Shown: in pieces, positions 13,367 to 26,400 of the stretch | How the letters are laid out: every line of letters starts with the position of its first letter | Numbering within the stretch: position 1 is the first letter of the stretch | Origin: Brachyhypopomus gauderio | Taxonomy: Eukaryota; Chordata; Actinopteri; Gymnotiformes; Hypopomidae | Length of the DNA stretch: 64,000 nt | Assembly (NCBI RefSeq): GCF_052324685.1 | Contig: NW_027506910.1 | Span: forward strand, 135,660 to 199,659 | Direction of reading: 5' to 3' | The notes under the pieces: model-generated | The model's database searches: none | What the model saw: the letters and a program-made list of their open reading frames with translations, nothing else | What the model was told of the DNA's origin: nothing | Made by a program: the position numbers and the translations under genes

Positions 13367-13738
13367 TATGGAAATTACACAAGATGACATCATACAACTG
13401 ATATACACAGTGGCAGAGAATGAAGAATTATTGGTAGTAGTGAAGGATGCGTTCAGTGGGCTCTTCATAGGGTTGGTCTCTGCTGCTGTCGGAATGCTAT
13501 TTGGTGGTATTTCTGGATTGGTTCTATAGGTAAGTTGGATCATGTATGCGTCTACATATTAAATCATGAACTCACTGTTTTGAGCAGGTGCTGTTTTAGG
13601 AGGAGTTCTGGAGTACAGTGCATTGGTTGGTTTTACAGTGCACATCTTGTAATATCAACACTGTCCATGTGCCTCGCTGATGATGTCTTGCCAGAAGAAG
13701 CAAGAAGCAAACGAGACAAAGGGACCATATACAGATAA
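13367..13738 (+). pseudogene. C19orf12-like gene fragment, probably broken
   Basis: An exon-like block at 13367-13529 has a TTTTAACAG acceptor and a GTAAGT donor. It encodes MEITQDDIIQLIYTVAENE and then a glycine-rich hydrophobic stretch (GLFIGLVSAAVGMLFGGISG). This order, a short polar start and then a glycine-zipper-like membrane hairpin, resembles C19orf12, a mitochondrial/ER membrane protein. A second block near 13588-13650 (GAVLGGVLEYSALVGFTVHI) would continue the hairpin. An in-frame TAG abuts the first donor, the phases of the two blocks disagree, and a stop follows the second block, so I read this as a broken copy. It lies between two dead Tc1-type elements. The family match rests on pattern and may be wrong. 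Confidence 0.45.
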
Positions 13739-13862
13739 ACATGCCCATTCAAACATGTAAACACCAGTACACATGGACATGAATGGACATAAACACACAC
13801 AGACATGCCCCCCAAGGGAGGAGTCGGGGTCTGTACTGTGACAGCAGCATAATATAGACCTG

Positions 13863-15115
<1,253 letters not shown>

Positions 15116-17399
15116 AAATGGTCTATGGTAACTGTGCTTATGTCTGTGTCCCAGAGAGCATCTGTGTCCCCTCTGCTTCATCCTTTCAGTTTAACAGGAA
15201 ATAAAACAGTTGGGTTGAGACTAGAAACACACCTTGTTGTGTGAGTGATTTGATTGGCTTGAAATATTACGCTGCTTCCTTAAATTGTCAGGGCTGAGCC
15301 CTGTTGTGTAGCATAGGAGTTTTAATTCTCTCTGATATAGGAACTGTACTTAATACTGTATTCGGTTTGCTGGCAACGTAAGGTAAGAGTATACTATATA
15401 ATCAGTTGAAAATGCTGCATGATGAAAGTGTTTTGGCTATCGAACATGGGCGGTCACCAAGCGGTATTTACACCTGCCGGTCTGGCTGAAGGTTGATTCC
15501 TGTCCTATTTTTAGAACGGTAGAGCTTAATTAATCGCTATTACTGAAATAATGTCATTTAAAATGCCAATCGCAGCAATTTCCTGTAGGAGAGGTGGTGG
15601 AGGAGCTGGATGGAGCAGTTGGGTGAAGCAGTTAGGTGGATCCATATGTAGTGTCATGGTTTTCCTCCATTTCCCCCACAGATGACTGGGATTTGTTTCT
15701 TGTTGGAAATCCCTACAGTTTTAATATCTAGTTTGGTTGTGAATGTATCTGTGCTTTGAAATGTCAAATCAATTCAAATTAAATCAAATCAGATTTATTG
15801 TCACATCATCAGAGTACAAGAACACCGATGAGTGGAAAAACATGTTTTTGCACAAAATGCAGTCATTTTACATGTTTCTATAATGCTTACATTTTCTATA
15901 CACACAAGGTTATCCAATAACAAAATTCTGAATCATATTTGTCTTATTTACAAATGCTTGCACACAGCATGTCAAAAATGAAAACCTAAGGTTCAAAACA
16001 TTAAATATTGTATAAAATGCAAAGTTCTGCAAAAACAAAGGCAGCTGAAAAGTTATTACTGTAATACATATCAATGAAATAAAATGAAGTACAGTAATGT
16101 ACCGGGTCAGAGAGGAGCAAATATATCAATTTGTTCTGCAATCTCAAGTGCTGGTTTGGTCTTTCACAAATGTCAGATTGGTTATAACATTGACCTTCTT
16201 TCGTTTTTGAACGATCTCTATCAGCAACTGGTTCCAGAAGCAGAAAGGGAACAGGTGGGAGGAAACACGAGGACATTTGTGATGGGACAATGTAGCATTC
16301 TGTCATTCTCATGTCATCACAAACTGGTTTATAGACCATCCAAGAGTGATGTCCCTTTTCCTCCCGCCCATCTCGCCTTTCCTCAACCCCACTAAGGAAC
16401 TTTTTTCAGTCTAGAGGTGGAAGGTGTATGATCATCGGCCCCATGACCAAATGTCCCTCCTGGATGCAATGGATCCCGGCTGCAGAGACATTTCAGCTGA
16501 AGACTGCCAGGAGTGAATAAGGCATACCATTTTTTGGGTTATGCTACAATTTACAGTAATGTCCCTAATACAGTAAAATACAGACATGTATAAAGTATTA
16601 GAGACCCATACTTGAGTAAAAGTACAAGTACTCTATCAGAAAATTGACTTGAATAGAAGTTGAAGTGTTCTTTAAAAACTTTACTTAAGTGGAAGTACAG
16701 AAGTATTCAGCATTTTTTTAAGTATTGCAAGTAGTTTATAAAAAAAATTATTACTCAAGTACTGAAAGTAAAAAGTACAAGTATCTGCGTTAACGTGCTT
16801 TGATAATGTGATACTCTTATCGGGCGATATAAAAAATATCATAAAATATTTCATCGTAAGGTTTGTTGGTAATGCTCCATCAAATAATGATTTACAGCTC
16901 AAAGGTAGTTTACAGAATCTCAACATGTGTCTTGTTTAAATGAGGTGGTCAGTTATACCTACTGATCCAAGCCATCAACAATAAACATGCACTCCTCATT
17001 ACCAATACAACATTGCACAGGAAATGCCTTAATTTAAATAAACAATTCCTTAAATTGTTTAAATTGTTTTAAAACTCGAGTTTAATGATCTGTCATTTTC
17101 CTGATATTCAGACAATGCACGCAATAAGGATAATCTGGCACTTTTACCTCACCTAGACACCTCACACTTAAGTTACACAGAGCCACCTACACAGGTTAAG
17201 TAGTTAACTAACTAGTTATCTGGTATGAGTGATCATTGAATATTTCATCCTTTACCCTAGTAGTGTTTTATAATTACACTGCGGGCTGCACAATCTTTTG
17301 AAAAGACAATTTGCTGACCGATTAAAGATTATCTAAAGGCTAATGTCGACAACACCAGGCTTCTACTTGGACAGCTATTGTGCCTTCAGCTATTAGAAT
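15116..17399. other. Intergenic region with repeat fragments, no gene
   Basis: No coding region is supportable. About 15757-15845 (CAGATTTATTGTCACATCAT) looks like the 3' tail of a fish LINE. About 16581-16800 carries the run of ACTTGAGTAAAAGTACAAGT-like sequence typical of hAT/Tol2-type ends, starting CAGACATGTATAAAGTA. The rest is AT-rich and unassigned. Confidence 0.45.
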
Positions 17400-17479
17400 G
17401 AATCCGCGCTGCTTCTGTCGCCTGTTCAGAGGAGGAGTGACCACAGGGAGGACGCATTGTTGCTGACAGCACCTACAAC

Positions 17480-20400
17480 ATGGTAAGTTATTTAACTCGG
17501 GTTCATATTGTCACACACGTATTCCTACATCGATGTTTTTCATTCTTGTTTTCTTCCTGCTTTGCTCCTGCTCCTGTCAGATTAGTCTGTTGCTAAAATA
17601 GCTGTTGACGGTAGTCTGTGTTATCAGCACTAATCTCTTTGGAATCTGTTGGTTGAGGATCTTTGACGCCACGCTGCTGGTTCATGTAGGCGGGATGGGG
17701 GTAATACATTTAGCAAAATGCAAAAATGTTTGTAGCATGAGACTAAAAATATCTCTTTTTTTATCCCGTGTAAACCAGCAAGTTTAGGATTATTGTTTTT
17801 AGGGGTGGGTATCACCACTGATTTCCCAGTTTGATTCGATTCCGATTCACAAGGTCCCGATTCAATTAGATTTTCGATTCAATTCAATATCGATTCTTGT
17901 AGGGAAATTTCAGTTGCAATAAAAAGTGTAGTTTGAATGTGAAATGTTGTAATGATACACGGAACACTCAAACTTTATTAAAATGTATTGCAGCAATGAA
18001 ACATTTATGAACGTAGTTCTCAATATTGTAAACAAGGTCCAATAACTAAGATTTATTCATGACTGCTTTCTGACATCTTGGAGATTGTCAAATTTTTTTG
18101 CAAGAAATGGAGCTGATCAACATGTTGAGGAGTGAGACAGCTCCTTTGTGCAGTAACAGTATTGCCAGCTGTTGAGAAAACTTCACAGCTTACTTGACGC
18201 GTCACGACCGACGTGAGGGTCCGCACACCGAAAACGACGTAATATCGGTGGCTCCGCCCCTTATGGAAAGACCTCTCAATTTTTTGAAACTTTGCGTGCC
18301 GCGCCTCAGCGCAATGAACAAAGTCATGTTTGCAGGGTTCATAAACCTAAACAAGGCGGAATTAAAGCACGTCACGCGATATAAAACGCGAGACGTTAAA
18401 ACGGTACGCATATGCGGGGAAAATTAGTCAATTCTAAAGATCGATCTCAGGTTTAATAAATTGATATTGAATCATTCAAATGAAGATCGATTTGAATTGA
18501 AAAATTGATTTTTTTAAACACACCCCTAACTGTTTTAGACATAAAAACAAAGACACAGTCTGACAGTTTTCATAGAATTCTGAGAGATTGGTCTGTATTC
18601 AGAAATTGCTATACTTTTTTATTTATTTATTATTATTACATTGTTATATATTTAGTACAGAATATTCATTATTTCCAGTACAATTTATACAATTTCTAAT
18701 AGCCAAGGAACTATGGAACTATGTTTTTTTGTAACGTGAAATTATAACTTAATATATATAATCATAACATAAATTTTCAATGGTAAATTTACCCTACCAC
18801 ATCCCAATATTAGAATAAAATAGGGTTACATCATCATTGCTTCCTTCCAGATGGGGGGGGGGGGGGGGGGGCAATTTTTATGAAATTGGTTTTCTTTGTT
18901 TATTAATGGTCAATCGTGACTGGGCGGACTTATAACTCTCCACTTATTATGTCATTTTGAGCATTTATGGACTAAGTATGGGGCAGTTTAAATAAGATTG
19001 CATCAACGTTAACCTCTCATTCCTTAGAACTTTTTATAAATGACTGAATGCCATTATCTCTCCTTGCAGTCACCCTGCCTACCGACTAGTCTGTGTTAAT
19101 TATGCATACTGTTACGGAACAGCTCCAGACCCTTGCCTGTGGGCGTGCCGTTACGTTGTCTGCGTGTCGTTATGTCCATGTGTGACGGGTAGGACCCGTC
19201 TAATGGCATTCAGTTCCCCTCCAGACCGTTTAGTGGCAACACCCACAGTGTCGGGGGTTGACGTTCGTCATGCGCAGTACGGCAGTAGCGACGTAATTCG
19301 CTGATTGGTCGTGCCTTTATATTCTGCCAGCCCTGCGGAAGAATGATTTGGTGTTTGGTGTGGTGCATATCGGTGGTTTGAGCTCGGCGCTGTGTCTGGA
19401 TTCTATTGAGTAAGTTCACCTTCGTGATTGGCGGTATTGCTAAGGTTGTATATTACTAAACTGAGGTGTTGGTTAATGTTTTATAGATCGAAAGCTGTTC
19501 CAGAGAGTTTTAGAAGAGCACATTTTTAATACAGTGTCAAGAGACTTTATGAATTGGGGAAACAAGACGGTCGTAACAAGCCTGACGCGTTCTAGGTTGG
19601 TATGCTGGGAATTTGTAGTGTCTGTAAATGTAATTATTAGATTTATTCATACTGATATAATTTTTATTTCATTAGACACGAATTCCTAGCAGAGGAATAC
19701 CATAGCACTACCTGCTGACAACAGACCGGTCCCAGTGAACAAGTGTTTGAAGTTACATCAGCACCAGTCGCTGTTTTGTTATATTGGTTTTTTTTTTTTG
19801 TGTCCGCTTGTTTGTCCTTTGTATGGTACAATTTTATTGTATTGGCCATCATTTCTGCCCTGTATTCTGATGTCAATTGGTGTCGTTGTATCATGAGCCT
19901 TGAGTAATCTCACTTCCTAAGTGAGATTGGAAGCTGACGGAAGAGTATATTTTTAACTAGAATAAATAATTGTAGCTTTTATTCTGTGACATTTAATAAC
20001 TTGGATAGTAATGTTGTTTTTTCGTTCTTTGTTTATTTTCTCCAAAGGTGCTGTTGGTGGAATGCGGTACAGTGTGGGGGTTGTGTGATAGTTTGCAGTG
20101 GTTGTGTGGGGTTATTTGACTTTATTAGAGTGTGGTGGTTTTATTGCACATAATAACTTGCTGTGAACTATTGGTCCATGTTTTAGGGTGAAGCCCTCCA
20201 CCGGAGTTGTGTGCCCACCACAGTAGCCTGGAGATTGTTTGTTATTTTTATTTTAAAATAAACATTGTTATTGTTGCCCTCTACTTGGTCGCCGTCTCTG
20301 CTCATTCAGTTGAGACCCCTGCGAGTGGGGAAGGGTTGCCCAAGTGATTGGGGGTGTATATCGGGGTGAGGTGGTTTTGCCAGGTTGCTGTGATTGTCCT

Positions 20401-23400
20401 GGGCTAAATTGGTACACCTCATTGCCTGTGTTACATTATTGGCGTAGTCAGGCAGGATCCTTTTCAGGGACGGCGTCAATTAAGTGGCGGGCAACATACT
20501 ATTTGTTTCCTAATTTTTTTTAAAAAAAAAAACAGCGACTGGTTGAATCCTGGGAAGGTACGTAGGGTTTTAGCTTCTGTGTTCGGAGGTGTAAGACATA
20601 CATTTTTACCGTCTCTAAATTTGTTTTGGTTATCTGTGCCAGGAGTAGACCCCATGGAGGATTGGGAGGAACAGATCAGGACTCTGACAGAGCAGGTTCA
20701 GAAGCTGCAGGCGGACAATGCTAGTCTTCACCAGAGAGTGTCAGGAGAACCAAGGACGTCAGGTCAGTCATCACAGAGTAGGGAATCTGATCCTTTGTCC
20801 ACCCCAGCACAAGTCACAGAACGTTATGTTTATGTGCCCCGTGAGCGCAAGTGCCCACGGTTCTCTGGTAATGTTGCACACGATCAGGTACCCGTAGAGG
20901 AGTGGGTAGAAGAGGCACGGCAGTGTTTAAGTACTAGATATATGACTCAATTAGAGCAAGCATCGTTTTTATATGATTTATTAGATGGGGAAGCCAAGTT
21001 AGAAATAAAGTTCCGCCCCGCGGTAGATCGGAGTGATCCGGAACGTGTTTTGCAGATTTTATTGGAGACTTTTGGATGTTTGCAATCTCATATAGAAGCA
21101 CAGAAGCAATTCTTTCAACGGCGCCAGCGTGAGGGGGAAACGTTGCGAGAGTTCTCCCATGCTTTGTTGTCATTAATGGAAGTGGTGAAGCGGAAGAGTC
21201 CAGGGTCTGCTACTAATGCTGATATTTTGGTTAGAGATCAGTTTATAGAATATGTGAAGGATGGTATGCTCCGTCGAGAGTTGAAACGGTTGGTTCGCAG
21301 TGATCCTAACATATCCTTCTTGACTATTCGTGGGGAAGCACAGCGCTGGGTGGCCGAAGGGGAGCGTGGGGCTACTGCACGTAGTAGGGCGTTTTCCTGT
21401 GACTCTCAATGGGAAGCTGGGTGTGATACACAGGTGGTTAATGCCACAGTTTCCTCTAGTGAAATGGCTGAGGTAAAAGAGTGTTTACGTAAACAGCAAA
21501 GTCAGCTGGATGCTATCTTAGCACAGTTAGCTAACCACCCACCATTAAGGGCTGGGACTAATAACCAGCAGACTAAGCGGTTGAGATTTGAATCTGATGG
21601 TAGGCCAATTTGCAGACAGTGTAATAGGCCAGGACATATAGCCAGATATTGTCCTGGGTCAGAGGGATGGCAGGCCACCCCAGTGAGAGAGAGACTGGGA
21701 GGTGGAAGGGTAGTAGTGTCATCCAACACCCAAGGGCAGCCACAGGGAAACTAATTCCCGCCAGTATGGAGAGCCACATGCTGGATGAGGGTTGTCGGGG
21801 CTCGGGAGCCGGTGGGTCTGATGGTATTGGTCCTAGATTGGTGGGGCAATGTCCAGTAGTTAATGTCCTAGTAGATGGAGTAGTAGTACCATCCCTTTTG
21901 GACACCGGATCCATGGTGACTACCATTACAGAACGTTTTTTTTTCGCACACTTTCAGCCTAGAGTGCAGGAGCGGCTTCAGTATTGCAGGGGGTTGCGTC
22001 TTAAAGCTGCAAACGGGTTGGATATTCCATACTGTGGTTATGTAGAGCTGGATGTAGAAGTGTTGGGAAAGCGCTTACCTGGCATGGGCATCCTGGTAGT
22101 AAAAGATTCAGGGGATGCACTTACTCAGCAGAAAAAGGGGCTAGTCCCAGGGGTGTTAGGCATGAATGTATTGACCAGCTGCTACAGAGAATTGTTTAGT
22201 CAGCATGGAGATCGGTTGTTTCAGTCCCCAGTATTGCGGGCCGCAGCGCCAGGGTGGATGCCAGCCCTCTCTGAGTGCCAAGCTTTAGAATATGTTTCTA
22301 GTTCCGGTCATATAGGTTCAGCTGTCACCCCGAGGGGTCCTGCGGTGCGGATCCCTGCTGGCACTTTGAAACTGGTTCCGGCCACGTGTCGTCAAGATCT
22401 GGCATCTTGTGTGCGTACAGTCTTACTGGAAGCTTCAGGCCAAGGACAGGATCTTCCTCCAGGATTGTTGGTCCCTAGTGCGCTTTTGCCTGTGGAGAAG
22501 GGTAGTCTGGTGGTTCCAGTAGTTAATGTTGGTCATCAAGACCAGTGGTTAAAGCCGAGGGTTGCCTTAGGGCAGCTTAGTATGGCTAGCGTGTGTCCAG
22601 CACAGTACCCCCTTTCTTTCACTGAACAAGAAGATAGTGAGGGTCCAATAGCCTATATTCAGTCAGTGGGAGTACAATGTACATCACTGGTAGATTTAGG
22701 TGAAGTCTGTTGGCCTAATTTAAAGTCTGAGGAACAGCAAGAGGCTAAAGCATTGCTTGAACAGTATGCAACAGTGTTCAGCCATGAGACAGGGGATTTG
22801 GGGTGTACAACTCTTGTTGAGCATGAAATACCACTGGTGGATGATGTCCCAGTCCGACAGCGATACCGCAGGCTTCCCCCGTCACAATATGACTTGGTAA
22901 AGGCGCATATACAAGAGCTGGTAGAGTGTGGGATAGCCAAACCGAGTTGTAGCCCCTACTCATCTCCAATTGTGGTTGTTCAGAAGAAAGACGGTTCTAT
23001 ACGCTTGTGCGTTGATTATCGACAGCTTAATGCAAAGACTCGTAAAGACGCATTTCCTCTCCCTAGGATTGAGGAGTCATTGGATGCACTGGTTGGAGCA
23101 AAGTTTTTTTCAACTTTAGATCTAGCTAGTGGATATAATCAGGTCCCAGTAGCTGCTAAGGATCAGGCTAAGACTGCTTTTTGTACCCCGTTTGGATTAT
23201 TCGAATTCCAACGTATGCCATTTGGATTGTGTAATGCCCCAGGGACTTTTCAAAGGTTGATGGAGAGGATTTTTGGGGACCAGCGGTTCCAGTCTCTTTT
23301 ACTGTATTTGGATGATGTGGTGGTGTTTTCTTCCACATTTGTAGAGCACATGGAGCGGTTGAGGCTGGTTTTGGAACGGTTGCACCAGAATGGTCTCAAA

Positions 23401-26400
23401 CTGAAATTGAACAAATGCCATTTTTTTCAGACTGAAGTAAGATATTTAGGACATGTAGTCTCAGCAGCAGGCGTCTCCACGGATCCAGACAAGATTGCAG
23501 TAGTAGCTGAGTGGAAGGTGCCATCTACTCTGTTTCAGCTCCGTTCATTTTTGGGATTTGCATCATATTATCGCCGCTTTGTAGAGGGGTTTGCCAAGCA
23601 TGCTGCACCCTTGCATAGGCTGGTTACTAAACTGCAGCCAAAGAAGGGGCTAAAGCGACAGTTGGGGTCAGTTCAGGATTATTGGAATGCAGACTGTGAA
23701 CAAGCCTTTGCTTCCCTCAAGGCTAAGTTAGTGACTGCTCCCGTGTTGGGATATGCCGATTTCTCTGCACCATTTGTTCTTGAGGTGGATGCTAGCTCCC
23801 TAGGGTTAGGGGCAGTATTGTCACAGGAATGTGCAGAGGGGAGGAGACCGATTGCTTATGCAAGTCGAGGACTAAGGCCTACGGAGCGAAATATGAACAA
23901 CTACAGTGCCATGAAGTTGGAGCTGCTAGCATTGAAGTGGGCGGTAACTGAAAAATTTAGAGAATATCTCTTGGGAAATTCTTTTACTGTTTACACCGAC
24001 AACAACCCATTGTGCTACCTGCAGACTGCGAAGCTGGGCGCAGTGGAGCAGCGTTGGGCTGCCCAGTTGGCATTGTTTGACTTCAAGGTCATCTATCGTG
24101 CTGGTGCGACCAATAAGAATGCTGACGCCTTGTCGAGGTTGCCACTGCCCCCATCCCCAAGCAGTATGGATGAGGTGGCTGGTGGAATCGCTGTCCCACG
24201 AGGGTGTCAGGCATTGGGTGTGGCTGTTGCCTCCATGGAACCCATAGATGCGGTTCCGACTAGGAGTAAAGGAGATTTGGCCGCATTACAAGGGGAGGAT
24301 GCAGTGATAAAAAGTTTTCTGTGGTACTGGCGGCAAGGAAGGTTTCCCACGAAGATGGAGAGAGCCCAGTTAGGTGGACGGGTTTTAGAGTTGCTGCGTC
24401 AGTGGAACCGTGTTCGAGACAAGGAAGGGGTTTTGTATCGAGTAACTAGGAGTCCAGTCGGTGTAGGGGAGCGTTTACAGCTGCTGCTACCCCAGGTGCT
24501 GCATGCAGAAGTGCTTACTTCACTCCACGATAATCATGGTCACCAAGGGACAGAGCGGACTGTAACCCTTATACAAACAAGGTGCTATTGGCCGTGGATG
24601 CGCCGGGATATAGAGAAATGGTGTAATGAGTGTGGCCGGTGCATAGCAGCTAAAGCCGTACGGCCCAAGGTAAGAACTTTTTTGGGGAGCCTATTGGCTT
24701 CACAGCCATTAGACATAGTGGCTATTGATTTCACTGTATTGGAGAAATCTAGTGACGGTCGAGAGAATGTGCTGATTGTCACGGATGTATTTTCAAAGTT
24801 TGCCCAGGCCTATCCAACACGAGATCAGAAGGCAAGCACAGTGGTGCAGACCCTTGTGGAAAAATGGTTCTACACATATGGGGTACCAAAGAGAATCCAT
24901 TCTGATCAGGGGAGAAGTTTTGAAGGGGCATTGCTGAAACAGCTGTGTCAGTTGTATGGCATTGAGAAGAGTCGGTCTAGCCCCTACCATCCGGAGGGGA
25001 ACGGTCAGTGCGAGCGATTCAATAGAACACTGCATGACTTGTTAAGGACATTGCCCCCGTGTGAGAAAAGACGATGGCCGCAACACCTGTCTACAGTGGT
25101 GTTTGCTTATAACACCACTGTGCATCAATCTACGAAACATTCTCCCTATGAGCTGATGTTTGCTCGAGAGCCTCATCTCCCCATAGATTCATTGCTGGGG
25201 GGTGAACCGGAACCTGGTGAGGTGGAGGAATTGGGAGACTGGGTACAAGAACATCGGGAGAGATTGGCAGGCGTGTTCTCTCACGCCGAAAAGCAGCTGA
25301 AGGCCGCTGCTGCTTATAGAGCAAGGCATACTCACCCCCTTCCTATTGTTCCACCTGGTACAAGAGTGTATAGACGTAATCACCCTAGAGGGCGTCATAA
25401 GATTCAGGACGAATGGGGCCCAGAGATATATGAGGTTGTGCAGTGTCTAGACGAAGTGGGGACACTGTACAAAGTTAGGCGAAGCGATGGTCCTTTTTTA
25501 GAGTTGAACATCCACCGGTCAGAGTTGCGCCCCCTTCCTGTCACCAGTGTGGAGCCAGAGAGGAGGCTTCCAGTTGGCATCGGGGTGTGGCCAAGGTCAG
25601 TGGAGGTGGATCCTATGGAAGATGTGCAGGTAGTTGAAGAGTTGCCAGAGGTTTTGGCGATTCCTCAAGCAGCCTTGCCTCAAGAGACTGAGGTAAGGTC
25701 AGTGCAGGCCCCATTTGGACTGTCGGATGTGGATGTTCCAGAGGCACCACAGGGGTTATCAGGAATAGATAGTTTGGTGGAAGGGGTGCTGTTTGATTTG
25801 CCCACAGTACCATCCGAGGGAAGTAGACAGCCAGTTGGGGAGGTGGCTCCTGTGGTGGAATTAACATCCGAGCCAGTTAGAAGGTCTCATAGGGGTACAG
25901 CAGGCCACCATACAAATCCTTTCCATTTACCAAGGTCAGTAGCAAGACCGAACAATGTTGAGGAAGAGGAGGTTACAGCTCGGTTAGCACTAGTGTCCGC
26001 TCATACTGTTTTCAGGCCATGGCAGTAAGGTTGCCCACGGGACGTGGACAAACTTGTGGGGGGGTAGATGTGACGGGTAGGACCCGTCTAATGGCATTCA
26101 GTTCCCCTCCAGACCGTTTAGTGGCAACACCCACAGTGTCGGGGGTTGACGTTCGTCATGCGCAGTACGGCAGTAGCGACGTAATTCGCTGATTGGTCGT
26201 GCCTTTATATTCTGCCAGCCCTGCGGAAGAATGATTTGGTGTTTGGTGTGGTGCATATCGGTGGTTTGAGCTCGGCGCTGTGTCTGGATTCTATTGAGTA
26301 AGTTCACCTTCGTGATTGGCGGTATTGCTAAGGTTGTATATTACTAAACTGAGGTGTTGGTTAATGTTTTATAGATCGAAAGCTGTTCCAGAGAGTTTTA

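Noticed and set aside
19210-19419. Identical 69-codon minus-strand frames in both LTRs (also 26098-26307)
   Set aside because: They are identical because the LTRs are; the frame has no homology and is antisense to the element.
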